DNA of 64,000 nt from Paramecium tetraurelia (lineage: Eukaryota > Ciliophora > Oligohymenophorea > Peniculida > Parameciidae), in contig NW_001798972.1 of assembly GCF_000165425.1 (NCBI RefSeq), positions 63,368-127,367 of the forward strand, read 5' to 3'. The notes below the pieces were generated by a model, which did not search any database, had not been told where the DNA came from, and saw only the letters and a list, made by a program, of their open reading frames with translations. Position numbers and translations under genes: made by a program. How positions within the stretch are numbered: position 1 is the stretch's first letter; every line of letters begins with the position of its first letter. This document shows, one piece after another, positions 12,761 to 26,231 of this stretch.

Positions 12761-15641
12761 TCAATGATCCTTGAACATGGGGGATGAAAACAAAGTCTTT
12801 TAGTATTATTCTTTTCTTTCGTCTCCTTAATATACATAACGCATTTTAGTTTCTTGTATTTCTTTTTCATCATCATAATCGCTAAGATGTTATTAATCAT
12901 CACACATATTTATTTAGTGGACTGAGTCTTTGATATCCTCACTATCCTACAAATTCATAATGTCCTCTCTGACACAGGTATCAGGAACTTCAAAATTAAT
13001 TTAATTTAAACTTTATGAATCCTATCTCTTTGTATCTGGCGTCTCGGCTGCTACTTTTTAATGGCCCTGCAGTATCTATTGATAAAACCTAAAATTGGGT
13101 AATGTAAATAGATAAAATAAATATACTATTGAGTATTAGATTGGCTATTAGAAATTCTATTAAGGAATGATTTAAACTTCTCACTTCTAGCTGGGGAAAT
13201 TGCAGTCGTTTCCTTCTTGATCTAAATGTTGGGTTCTTGGGAGTCCTCGTTTTCGAAAAGAGTTCTGAAAGTACTTTTTTATTTTTGAAATGCTTCCTTT
13301 GGTACAGTCTCATTTTGATTATTAGCAAGAGCCATAAATTCTTAATCTTGATTGGGGTTTATTCTTTAAACAGATTCTTTAGTTTGCCCAGAAGCAGGAC
13401 TATGAGGAGCAGATTTTTAAGAATCATGAGACATGTTGAGTGATTCCTCCAGTATATCAGCATGAGATCCCTTATAAGATTATAATATCATGATGGCTTA
13501 TTATTTGGAAGCCTTGTCATCCTCATTACAAATGGCTTACTTATTTTTTTCCATTTCCAAGGCATTCATAAATATTTCTTTATTTTCAAATGAAACATAA
13601 AGATTGTTGCTGTGAGATTAAAATTAGGGAATCATTTTCTAGGTGTCCTTTACATTTTAGTTGATCTCTGTTTTGTCATTGAAGTAGGAGCAGAAGTTTT
13701 GTGATTTAGCATCTGAATTCTTCTTTTAGTTGCTGAAATCAGTTTTGATTCTTTAACTAATTGATTCCTCACTCTTTTTAGGAGGAGTAGGTTGGGTTCT
13801 GATGGGTTGAGTAATATTTAATTACTAAATGTTTGAAATCAAGGGCATCGCAGATTCAACAACCTCAAAACTATGTATACTTTAATACAATACTTCTATG
13901 CAATTAAAGATAAGGTGGCTTGAATATCCATAGACCCCATCGAGTAGAGTTAAATGTATTGGTGCTGAATCTCCTATTGAAACTCACCAAACTTAGAGAA
14001 TTTAGCATGATGTTGATTCATAACCTCTCTGAATACTGTCATATCCATATTCTCCAACACTCTTTTCCAATTGCTCTCGATCTCTGTTTAGATCTTTTTA
14101 TTGTCTAGTTAGTTGGTAGTTAATTATTGGATTAGTTTAGTAATAAAGGATAATGTTTATTATTTTGAATTGGATAATTAGTTCATACTTCTCTGATATA
14201 TCTCTTCCAAAAACAATGACAACTATTATTTTGCTTCCTAACACATCTTCATTTATTTGTCATAGTAATTTTGAAGTTTATTCCCTTAGCTTGATAACTA
14301 ATTAAGTAAGTCTTGTCTATTGTTTTACATTTAATATAATAAGGCTAAGAAGACCTTCATTTCCCTTTCTTTGAATTAGATGTCCATAGAAGATGACTAC
14401 CTTTGAGTTGAATCTAAGGAACTCTATTGAAAGGAAAAGGTTTAAGAATCAATTGTAGATTGCTTTAGTTATGCGATTTCAGTAAAGAACATGCCTTTGC
14501 CAGCCAATTTGACAGCGCATTTAGAACAAAAAAAGAGATAGTCATTGCCCTCCTCTGTCACATATTTAGCCTTCTTATCTTTATGATAGATACAAAATCT
14601 CTGAGATTGTTAAGGAGGCTTTGCAAATGGAGATAGAGTTTTAACTCCAAATTGTAAATGCATTCCAATACTATCTCCAATCTATCATTTAATAATAGAT
14701 AGTACACTTGATGCTTGCTCAGAATTACTAAAAGCACTTGGCGATCCTAAATTAAGGATATGGGATTGATTTTCTTTGTCAAATTACATTATTTTCATAC
14801 ATTACAATTATTCTTCAACAACAGATTTACTTTTGCTATGCTCTGTATTTTATGAAGTAGTAGTAAACCTTTTCGGAGTTGGAGTAATTGGGGCAGGTTC
14901 AGATCTCTTTTATTCTTGCAGAGATTGTTGATGATGGTTTCTAGATCCATAAGAGAGTGAGTTTGTTGAACTATGTCCTTTAAGTTTTTGCTATTAAATC
15001 TACTATTAGATGGATAAATAAGGACCGAAATGGCTATTTTTTTATTTTTAATTGCTTCCATTTCCTTTAGGGGATGATACATCTGTTTCTAATGATGATA
15101 CATATATTGTACTAAAATGATTTGAAAGTAATTAAGCTACACTCTCTTTGATATCTAAAGGAGAATGAGATTTAAATGAATGCTTAGTAGTAATCGGTGT
15201 GAAAATAAGTTGCTAGTCTTGAGATTATTGCTTTTTAGATAATAAATGATTCATATCAGAATCTGGCTTAGTATTTTTGAGTAATTATCTTATGGCATCT
15301 GAATTTGGAGAGTAATCTCTTTTTTTATTAGGGTGATTAATGGCTGATAATTTTTCCTAAATAGACTCAATATGTGAATTGCTTTTATTTTAAAGTGACA
15401 TATTGGATTTATGATTGGACTATTGAGGTTTCTATGATGGCTTCGTGCAATAATTTTATTATTATGGTGGTGATTGTCTGTTATCAATTCCTTCATTGTT
15501 TTTTCGCTCAAAACAATTGACATGCAATTAAACTGGAATGAGTTGCTGAAGCTTATTTTTATCAGGCAACTTGGAAAGTTAGGAAGCTATAAATTGCTAA
15601 GTTTGAGATGTCTTAGTTTGATGTGATACTTGCTAATTCAT
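12761..15641 (-). CDS. Zinc-binding (B-box-like) coiled-coil protein, 931 aa
   Basis: Three introns (14682-14705, 13871-13893, 13089-13126) give exactly 932 codons from ATG 15641 to TGA 12761-12763. Residues 342-367 carry C-x2-H-x18-C-x2-C (FCIYHKDKK ... FFCSKCA), a B-box-like zinc site. A helical Gln/Leu-rich region follows (about 430-560), an arrangement like TRIM scaffolds but without a RING. The first 310 residues are Ser/Gln/Asn-rich and probably disordered; the C-terminal third is acidic and Ser-rich. It is read from the same strand as the 211-aa coiled-coil gene, which ends 60 bp upstream of this start. Likely a cytoplasmic scaffold or ubiquitin-related adaptor, by inference only. Confidence 0.85.
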
Positions 15642-15701
15642 TGTTTTAATATATTTTAACAACGATAATTCAAATTCAAATTTAATATAAATAGTTAGGG
15701 T

Positions 15702-16337
15702 TCATTTACACTCATCATTAAATTAAAATTAATTAACTTCTATATGCTTCTTATTTGAAGACAACTTACCACTACCTATTTCATTTGTTTCTTCAGGTAT
15801 ACAATTGGGATCATCCTATGGAGTTTTGTGTTAGTCATACTATTTCATTGTTGGCGTAGATTGTGTTTTATTGATATTGTGTAATGAAAATTAAGAACGT
15901 AACTTCCTCATTTCCTTTCGCTTTTGAATACTAGACTCTTATGCACTCATTCCTGCCTCGATTTGCTATTGAATAGATGTTTAATTTTTAATTACCTACG
16001 ATATTCGTCTTTCCTGCTTTTTAAATTGACTAGCTATTTCCTTTGCTCTGCCTTCTGTTTAAATTATGATTTATTCTTCAATGACTTAATTTTGAATCTC
16101 CTTAATTTTCTCTTCCTTCTCTTATTCTATTATATTTTTTTAATGAGTGTTTTCTTCTTCCTCTTCCTCCCCACTGTGACTGCTCTCTGTATTTTTTATT
16201 ATTTTACTAAAGCTTTAACTATTGGGATTCTTGTTAATTGTGGATCCACATTAAAAAAATTTATCTACTACAGGTTCTTAAAAACTAAATGAAAGTATAT
16301 TATTGTCTGGCTTTTTGGAGGTCTTGGGTTTATTCAT
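15702..16337 (-). CDS. Small coiled-coil protein, 211 aa
   Basis: Intronless frame from ATG 16337 (MNKPKTSKKPDNN) to TGA 15702-15704, 212 codons. The middle has an acidic stretch (EEEEEE) followed by an Ile/Lys/Glu/Gln helix with coiled-coil character (EKEEKIKEIQNQVIEEQI), then a basic Arg/Gln region. No membrane segment and no named domain. A plus-strand frame over 15,924-16,292 is its shadow. Function unknown. Confidence 0.8.
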
Positions 16338-16640
16338 AAATGAATATGAAGGTTACACAACATTTATTTTTGGCACTTCGATTTTTTTCTTTTCTGGAGG
16401 TGTACTCTGTTTCGCTTATTCAGAAGGCTATAAAATGGATGGGTTAGTAAATATGTTTTTTAACTTTATTTCAAAGTACTCATGGGCTTTGTCTTCGCAT
16501 TCTTTGTAAAACTCTACCCCTTACTTTTGTTTTTAAAATGTATTTTTACCATGTACAACTAAATCAAATTTTTAAGAGCTTCGTTATTGGAGTAATTGCT
16601 GAGTACTAATACGATGTCGTTATTTAATATCTACGAGGCG
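16303..16640 (+). other. Possible small membrane protein, phase-broken
   Basis: From ATG 16303 a frame encodes hydrophobic segments (FIFGTSIFFFSGGVLCFAY), and a second one continues it one base out of phase (GFVFAFFVKLYPLLLFLKC, about 16,480-16,540). No GT...AG intron explains the shift, and the start overlaps the opposite-strand gene by 35 bp. It may be a relic of a multi-pass membrane protein gene or chance AT-rich hydrophobic frames. Confidence 0.2.
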
Positions 16641-17143
16641 AAGTCGTCAGGCAGTGCTTTACTTTGCTCATGAAATTATCACGAAATAATACTTGGCACT
16701 TTGAATTCACTTTGACTTGTGGTTCGAAACTACGATAGGAACAGCAAATGATACCATCTTGGAGAGAAGTTATGACATATGTGAATTTTATATATTTTAA
16801 TTATTAATATATATTTCTATAAATTATGATTTTTTAAACATATCATTACACATCAAGCTTGTTTTTATTTTCGAACATTTTTTCATATACCTATTCATCG
16901 TTACACAATTTTCTTCTTAGGATGGTCTAAAAGGATATTACATTATCTTACTGTTTCAATAAATGGATTAAATTTGGAGAAATGAGATCTGCATTAACAA
17001 GCATTTCTTGTTTAAATTTCCTCTGCCATCATTTTAAATACACGATTTAACTTTTTATGAACAGTTGTTTTAAAAAGGTCATGATGCAATCTAACAAATT
17101 ACAAGAACTTGTAATGTTCTTCATTTGACCAGTGACCTAAATA
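16641..17143. other. AT-rich stretch without a supported gene
   Basis: Fragments of open frame exist on both strands, but none has a start, stop and consistent coding character. Nothing is called. Confidence 0.4.
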
Positions 17144-17674
17144 TTGGATGAAACATCATACCTCTCTATTTTTTCACTTTTTTCTTTGATTCTGGATCAA
17201 CCTTCAAATTTGTTTGTTCAATTGTATTTTAAGTCTTCATCCTCTCCAAACTTTAAATATCCACATAATTTTAGATATCACTCACTTAGTGTAGATTGTT
17301 GGCCTATGTATTGTGCAAATCTTATTATGGAAGGCTTTAATATTCGACTTGGTAGGACATAATTTATTGCTACTGGTTGTTCATCTAATACCAATAAGGA
17401 AGTTAATTATATTGGTAATATTGCCAATAGTCTATTTTAGATTTATGGATGCTTACTATTTTATTGTGCATTCGGATAGTAAGAGTAATATGGATTCATA
17501 ATCAATGTTTAAAGAGAAATGTTTTTTCTAAAAAAACTTAATAATCTAGAATACGTAAAATTAATTAGGATTTATATACAATATTACCGGACAAATCCCC
17601 TGAATTTGCCAAAACATTCAAAATATTATATAATATTAAAAGAAAATCAAATTCAAGGAATTCTAGCAGTCTGA
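17144..17674 (+). CDS. Possible unrecognised protein, up to 176 aa
   Basis: With the ciliate code, ATG 17144 opens a frame to TGA 17672-17674 without introns. The first 120 residues look coding (for example SVDCWPMYCANLIMEGFNI and FIATGCSSNTNKEVNYIGN); the last 40 run through AT-rich sequence and overlap the convergent neighbour's stop by about 22 bp, so the true end may lie earlier through a missed intron near 17,500. No domain recognised. Confidence 0.4.
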
Positions 17675-19334
17675 TTCATGTTATTTGTCCTAACAGTAGA
17701 TGTATTTTTGACTTCATATACAGTTTGGGTAACAGTTGGTTGTGTTTGTTGCCTTTTTTTAATCGATTGCAATTCTGCCTCAGCCAGAGCCAATTTTTCT
17801 TATACTTCAAAGTATTTCTTATTTTACTCTTCAAACTTCTTTTTCCATTGATTTGCCTCCTATTTTGAAATATATCATATATATATACATTAACATAATG
17901 AGTTACATAAGTCTCCGTTTTTGATTGGGATGACTATTAATTTTATAAAATAGTTTCCATTTCTTCATTTTTTTCATTCAGCTCTTTAATTTACTGATCC
18001 TTTTCTAAAAATGTTCTTTACACTTTCCTTAATTCCAACTCTAATTTAGCAATCTAATCCTTGTATTATTGTGCTTTATTATCTTGATTCAATTGAACTT
18101 ACAACTGTAATTGATTGTGCTCTTAATATAAATTTTCGTAATCTTGACTACTTTACTTTAGTTTGAGTTGCAATTATTCAATTTGTTATTATTATAAATT
18201 GATTTTATTCTAAAATTCTGTAGGATTGATAATTTTAGTTTTGAGTAATCCATTTTCTCTATTGAGATTATCAATCACTTATCTCAATCTACTCATCTCA
18301 GTATTCAATTGAGTTAATCGACTGTCCTTCTCTAATGATTCGGTTTCAATATCCTAGAATCTTCCCTTCCATCTTTCCATCTCATTATTCTTCTATTCAT
18401 TCAACACATTAACTCTTTCAACCTCTGTGGTCATCAAAGCTAATTTGCTCTGCAATTCCCTAATTTGCTATTCCTTAGTTTTTTGTATCACACTACTTTC
18501 TTCATTGAATCCAAAAATCTTAAATTCAAGATCCTTATATTTCTTTTGCCACTCCAACACCAAATCCTTTTGCATTTTAATTTCATGATTCAAAATGATA
18601 TTAGTCTCTTGTAGATCTACAATATAAGAATATTAATTACCTCTCTTAGTATTGGCTAATTCTTGTTCTACTCCATATTAAAATCTCACCTCCGCTTCAA
18701 AATCAGCGTATCTCTTTTTCCAAATATCAATTTCTTGTTACAACTCAAAAGCAATTTTCATATATTTTTGTATCTCATCTCTCAGTTGATTAATTCTAGT
18801 AACATCCTCTCCAATTGATATTTTCTCAGTTGCTTGAACACTTCTAAGCCTAATGTTCTCCATCTATAAACTATTCAATTGATTTTCTAATTTTTAGATC
18901 TGTTCTTAATATGCCTTGTCCAATTCCTCTCTCTTAATCACTTGAACTGGATGCTCACTAATATGTATCTCTTCGATTGTGGGTCTGACAGGCAATTAGA
19001 TGGGTTGCACTGAAGTTAATTGTGGTCTAATATATGGCGATTGATTAATGTATGAAGGTATTGGCTTTTAAGGTGAAATCAATTAAGGTTGCAAGATCTG
19101 TGGTCTTATGGGAGAAACAAATGAATTCACATTGTTTGGAGATGTAGTGTATGCCATAGTTTATTGTTCTGGTGAAGCATATGGTTTTGATGGTGATTCA
19201 TAGGTCTTCATTCCTGTCATTGGAGTTAGATGATGCAAATGTTAATCATTGCCTGAGGGCATGTACTATTGTTGTTTCTAATCAGAGTTTCTATAGAGTG
19301 TAGGTCGTTGTTCAGTTGTTATGCTATCGTACAT
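17653..19334 (-). CDS. Long coiled-coil protein, 536 aa
   Basis: ATG 19334 (MYDSITTEQRPTLYR) to TGA 17653-17655; introns 18617-18640 (24 nt) and 17860-17906 (47 nt, the longest here) give exactly 537 codons. The first 150 residues are Pro/Ser/Gln-rich with repeated SP motifs and appear disordered. From about residue 155 to 510 the sequence is almost unbroken Leu/Ile heptad coiled coil (IQKLENQLNSLQMENIRLR). This suggests a filamentous cytoskeletal, basal-body or tethering protein, but nothing identifies it further. Its start lies 61 bp from the divergent DYRK kinase start. Confidence 0.85.
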
Positions 19335-19395
19335 TAGTATTTTATTTGTTAAATAAATTTTTATTTCTAAAAAATTAAAAGAACTCATATTTATA

Positions 19396-21447
<2,052 letters not shown>

Positions 21448-21650
21448 AGCTCTACATACAATAAAAGAACTAGGATTTGCAGGGATAGGGTATCCAAATA
21501 AAATGATTAAATATCTAAAATACTTCTATATAAATATATTTTATGAGCGTTCCTGAAATATTTCTAGAATGATCTTTAGATCCAAATGTAAAAGTAGATA
21601 ATAAATATGTTAGAATTATTGAAAATACAAATTCTAAAATAAATAAAAAA
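21448..21650. other. 3' flank of DYRK gene
   Basis: AT-rich. The first 80 bp remain open past the TGA in the kinase frame, rich in Ser/Thr/Arg codons, so a slightly longer C-terminus through an unseen intron is conceivable. Confidence 0.4.
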
Positions 21651-21654
21651 TGTA

Positions 21655-21890
21655 TTCCCTAAGGTTTGTCCTGAGGTAACAACATGTGAATAACATGCCA
21701 TAATACCCTGGGAGTAGGAATTTAGAGATCGAGCTGAAATGAGGAGTCAAAGCCGGTGAAGACTGTCTCGACTCATGAAAGCTCGTTGCTTTGGGATGGC
21801 ACATTAACATAAACGAGATATGTACTACGTCTTGTATTAGGATTGCTCGTATCATAATTGATACTATCATCCCTTCTGGTATTCTCATTC
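21655..21890. ncRNA. Candidate structured non-coding RNA
   Basis: About 235 bp whose G+C is clearly above the surrounding intergenic DNA, sitting between two convergent 3' ends. It contains a perfect hairpin-forming pair GTATCA/TGATAC (about 21,849-21,864) and further complementary pieces (GAGTC/GACTC and ACGAG/CTCGT). A minus-strand open frame of 84 codons spans it but has no TAA/TAG Gln codon and codon use unlike any neighbour. It does not match the landmark boxes of U1, U2, U4, U5, U6, SRP or telomerase RNA that I know; a run resembling AAAGCCGG recalls the U3 box B area only weakly. Strand is undecided. Confidence 0.35.
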
Positions 21891-21947
21891 TTTTTCTTAT
21901 AATGTTTTTAAATTGGGAATAATAATTTTATGGGTTGAATTTTATGA

Positions 21948-22957
21948 TCACAATTATAAATTGAACACTTTAATATTCTCATCATCACTACAGGTAGCCA
22001 AAAGGTAGTTTTTGGGATTGAAAGCAACACAATTAACATCGAATTCAAAGGCATCCTTCTATAAAACAAAGAAATTACGAAGATCTAATCCAAAGCATAA
22101 TGAGGATATCCAAGTTCATCTATGGCATCCTTTTTAAATACACTAATTTTGTTATCGGCACTTCCCAATGCAAAATACAATCCATCATATGAGAAGGATC
22201 CTGAATAGATGGGTTCCTTGTGAAATCCTTACAAAGTTTGGATAGGTTTCAGAGTTCCATCTTGAATTGAGAATACTTTTGCAGTGCAATCTGCACTTGT
22301 TGTAAGCAATAGTTTATTGAATATATCGATAGACCAAATGGTTGATTGGTGTTCAATTTAGAATTGCTTATGATCCCACTCATCATCTTCTCCATAAGTA
22401 TATCGAATTACGCTATTGTCGTAACTGCCCGAATAGAGAGTAGTATCTTTCCACTTGATACATTTCACATCTTCATCATGTGCTTGGAGAACACAATTAC
22501 AGCTGAATTCAAGATCCTCATGATCCCAAATCCAGACTGTTTTATCTCTTCCACAAGAAGCTAAATAATTAGAATCTGCACTCCATGCAACTCCCTTTAC
22601 CTAAATTGCTATTGAACTGTAATACTTCAGACTCATGTCCTTCAAGTTATTGAATCAATTTGTATTTTGATCCGTCGTACATCCAAACTCCAACCACAGT
22701 GTCAAAACCCCCAGAGGCTAGAAATTGGCCGTCTTTAGAGAAACTCACTGATCTGACTGATTTTGTATGACACTCATCAAGAGTTTACTAACATGAATCA
22801 TTAATGGACTAATTACAATTAATTTATATTGATCATTCATTAATTGCCATAGCTTTATTGTTTTATCTGAACTGCAAGAAGCCAATATCTATCCATTTGG
22901 ATGCCAAGCTACTTGCCAGACTCTCTCCTTATGATCCTTTAATAATTAACAATTCAT
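21948..22957 (-). CDS. CIAO1: Cytosolic Fe-S assembly WD40 protein CIAO1/Cia1, 311 aa
   Basis: ATG 22957 to TGA 21948-21950; introns 22788-22816 (29 nt), 22601-22625 (25 nt) and 22059-22078 (20 nt) give exactly 312 codons. It is a seven-bladed WD40 propeller filling the whole length (human CIAO1 is 339 aa). Diagnostic stretches match CIAO1: HKERVWQVAWHPNG, LASCSSDKTIKLW, CHTKSVRSVSFSKDG, GHESEVKGVAWSADSNYLA, SCGRDKTVWIWD, VLQAHDEDVKCIKW and SYDNSVIRYTY. CIAO1 acts in the cytosol in the CIA targeting complex with MMS19 and FAM96B to insert Fe-S clusters in client proteins (family knowledge). The 20-nt intron is the shortest in the window. Confidence 0.93.
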
Positions 22958-23027
22958 GTTTATTAAATTTAAGCTTAATTATTATATTATAAATTAGAAC
23001 AATGTGAATTTCATAAAATTATGAATG

Positions 23028-24010
23028 TCAATGTTTTTTTGAATAATTTGTTAATAGTGATTGTGCATAATAATATCCCGTAAATTATGCTGCACACCCA
23101 ACCATATAGTAAATTATGCAACTTTCGACTCCACTCCAAAATCCTAATTCTATATTTGTATAATACCTTTGTAACCTTGTGTTTACCAAATGTATTTTAC
23201 ACATTCTGTAACACCACCATCGTAAAATCTTGGCTTAAACTTTCTGTTTTGTAAAGTTTCTTTTATTTCAACTTACAATTAAGTTTTTACGACATCCATT
23301 GGATATGAGGCTAAACAACATGTGAATCCTCCTAATGCTCCACTTATTAAAGCCCCATAAAATGGTAAATCACCATTTTTACTAAATATATATTTTGAGT
23401 ATTCGTAAGTTGCAAAGAAAGCTTTTTATTATCAATCAATTGTACTTGCATTTTGCGGAATATCTCTCAAAATTGTAGCAACTAGACCCTTGAAAACTGA
23501 GCCAATGCCATAATTTTTTACCGCATATGCAAAACAATGAAATGGAGACTTAAATTGCTTGTGTAAATATTCCTTTTACATTTGCAATACGCATTTTGTC
23601 ATTTCAGCTGGACATACTACTATTGCATATCCTATACCAGCCACTCCTCCTGCAATGAACCCTAACACTTATATATATTAGTTAACATTCTAGAAAGTAA
23701 GGTTTCTTTTCTTGGTTATTCGAGGAAATTTATCTGAAAACATACTCATATATCCCAAACAATACTGCATTGGATGGAATGTCTGCCAGCAAAGGAGATA
23801 ACATCCCTTTGTAGTATGCAAAAATCTAAAATAAACGCAATGTATTACTCCTTCCTTATGGAAAATCTTTATTGCGGATTACACGAATGACCTCTTCTTA
23901 TCATTCATCTGCATCCTCACCTTCACTGTATCGAATGGATGTCCGAAGAAACGAAAGGAAAAACCAGCTACAGCACCACAAAATGTATCTTAGAATGATT
24001 GCAAACTCAT
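23028..24010 (-). CDS. Mitochondrial carrier (SLC25 family), about 290 aa
   Basis: ATG 24010 (MSLQSFQDTFCGAVAGFSF) to TGA 23028-23030. Three SLC25 repeats are visible with their signatures HPFDTVKVRMQ, CPAEMTKCVLQMQ and YPMDVVKTQLQ. The HPxDTVKVR form and CP-E--KC in repeat two resemble the acylcarnitine/ornithine branch, but the substrate cannot be fixed. Introns 23826-23848, 23422-23445 (ends AAG) and 23144-23166 are clear. A fourth phase change between about 23,690 and 23,745 needs an intron of 3n+1; a 40-nt GTATG...AAG candidate there gives exactly 291 codons. It acts in the inner mitochondrial membrane. Its start lies 88 bp from the divergent gene. Confidence 0.9.
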
Positions 24011-24098
24011 TTAATTAATGATTAAAATACATCAATTTATACTTATAATAAAAATCTAATTGCATTTTTAAGTAATAATTATTTATATATTAATTATT
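24011..24098. promoter_or_regulatory. Short divergent promoter region
   Basis: Only 88 bp separates two divergent start codons, so both promoters and 5' leaders must fit in this A+T-only-like stretch. No specific motif is claimed. Confidence 0.4.
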
Positions 24099-24872
24099 AT
24101 GATTAGCTGTTAATAAAATTATCAAAACAACAAGTAAAATGAGGATGAAACCATTAATAATAAAATTGACATTATCAATTAGTTATTTAAGCAGATGAAT
24201 TTAAAAAAAAGGGAGGAAACCAAGGAAACTACCCATACACGAAATATTACATCTGATTCCATTGAAATACCAATCTACGAAGTTCCAGTTAAACCTTAAT
24301 AGTTAAATAAAACATCTTCTGAGTTTTAATCTTATCTAAAGAGAAAATAATAAGCCAAGACTATTGACAGAGTTTCTGAATTTAACAATTAAGAGAATTA
24401 ATTAGAAGTAGAAAAAGATGAAGATCTATTAACAGAAATTCGTCCATTTTGCGATTAGAACAGAAACACTCTAAGAGAATATTCTTTTAAGCCAAATTGT
24501 GTCTTTCAATAACATTAAAGCAATCAAACTTTAAAACTGAGCACTCTTTAATCACAATAATAGTCATGTAGTTAATTAAGAAATAAGACTGATAATACCA
24601 TTGATATTAATAGTCATAAAAATTAGTTATGTAAAAATATGTCACATAGAGATATGAATAAGGCCTAAAAAAACAAATAAATTATAGAATAAGCATATGA
24701 AACCTTTGTAGAAAAGAAACCTGCTAGCAAATCTCCTGGTATTAAATAGCAATAGTAAATAAACCTTTTAAAGAATAATTTTAAGCATAAAATTAATTAA
24801 CTGCTGTCTTCCACACCAGAAAAAAAAATTAGATTGCAAGCAACAATCAAAAAAAATTACTTCATTAATTGA
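24099..24872 (+). CDS. Unrecognised Lys/Gln/Asn-rich protein, 257 aa
   Basis: Intronless frame of 258 codons from ATG 24099 (MISCQQNYQNNKQNEDE) to TGA 24870-24872, using many TAA/TAG Gln codons. A second in-frame ATG at 24195 is an alternative start. The protein is hydrophilic with Lys/Glu and Gln/Asn-rich segments and no membrane region. No domain recognised; likely disordered or coiled. Convergent with the PH-hydrolase gene 43 bp away. Confidence 0.75.
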
Positions 24873-24915
24873 TTTATAATATAAAATAATATGATAAAAA
24901 TATTGAAATTATGAA

Positions 24916-26160
24916 TCAGATTTCACTAAAATCGATCAATTATTCTGCGTGTAATTTTCCCTTTAATATATTAAACCCCCTATTCAAAGAAGACAAATAT
25001 CCTGGCCAATATGGTCCTATAGAATTTTTCTAATCAAAGATCCCCAACTTTTTATACAAAGCCACAATCAATTCAGAACAAAAAAATGTTCTTTATTACT
25101 ATAAATATAAATAAAAATTACTCTATTAGTTGAATTATTGATCTATTAAACTGAACGATTATTTTACAACACTTGGGTAGGTTAGAGCTAATATTTATTA
25201 CCCATATTCTCATTCACAAACTCCTAAACAGTTCTTATAAATTAATGATCCCGATCAATATCTAATCTTCTTATCATTATTTTTTCATACAATTCAAACC
25301 ATCTATTTTCAATCATATCCTCTAAAGAAATTAATAATCTTAATACTCCAGGAACACAATCCCACTCCAAAATATCCAGTTGCTTCTAGCATGTACAATG
25401 ACCCAGATTGAAATCTTAATAGGATTGCAGCATGATCATATTCTGAACCAGTAAGTCCTCTCTAAATTTAACAATTGATTCCTCTTCCTCTAAATAGGAG
25501 AATGTCACCAACCTCTCCAACCTAAGAGAAATATTCGTAAGTTATTCTGTCGGTCTAAATTTATAGGATTAAATACTCTCCAAAATTTAGGATACTTATT
25601 CAAACTCTATAGTATCTTTTTTGCCCCTTCAGAAGATTTCCAGCATTCGAATACGGTATTAAACCATTTCTGTGTTTCCAAAGTTGTTTTAGCCTTAAAT
25701 ATAAAGTTTTTTCTGGAACCACTAGGTACTAATCTACAAATAGATTATATTTTTACACAAATTCGATCAAATTACCATGTTAATCTATGATCCTCTATAG
25801 GGAATAAGTCATTATGTTAAAATCAATAATTCCAAAAGGAGTGTTCTGGTTATTTGGCAAGTAATAAACTAAGCGATTGTCTGAACATACTGCCCATCTC
25901 TACTACCATCCTTATATCTGATGTGGACTTTTCTTAAGAATCATTCCTTCCATATGAGGGAAGTATTTCTGTGAAACGTCCCTACTTGTAATTCTCGTAT
26001 CTGAGTCTCCGGGTGGGATAGTAGTTTAGTCTATCTGAGGAAAATGATTATTGCCAATAAAATATGTTGATTGGAGTCCGTTATGACATACTATGATTGA
26101 TTGCAACTAATTTTGATTTTGAATCTATCCATTGTTTTGAGCTAGATTCATTTTATCCAT
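24916..26160 (-). CDS. PH domain plus NlpC/P60-like (YiiX/G6R type) cysteine hydrolase, 383 aa
   Basis: Introns 25734-25756, 25555-25576, 25322-25346 and 25099-25121 give exactly 384 codons from ATG 26160. Residues about 68-185 form a PH domain: MEGMILKKSPHQIQGWQQRW at the start, LVPSGSRKNFIFKAKT and the closing W of TQKWFNTVF. Residues about 205-375 form a permuted papain-fold hydrolase of the NlpC/P60 YiiX/G6R group: VGEVGDILLFRGRGI, EYDHAAILLRF with the His and LEATG, then the Cys motif FFCSELIVALYKKLGI. Both presumed catalytic residues (His and Cys) are present. PH would bring the enzyme to phosphoinositide membranes; a lipid-acyl or peptide amide substrate is inferred only. Confidence 0.88.
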
Positions 26161-26231
26161 TTTAGAAATACCAAGAGCTGTCTTAAATTATTCCTAATTA
26201 TCATTTTATTACATTTAAAAAAATATAAAAC

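Noticed and set aside
15924-16292. Leu/Phe-rich plus-strand frame of 122 codons
   Set aside because: Antisense of the acidic/Gln coiled-coil gene at 15702-16337; its apparent membrane character comes from reversed Glu/Lys/Gln codons.
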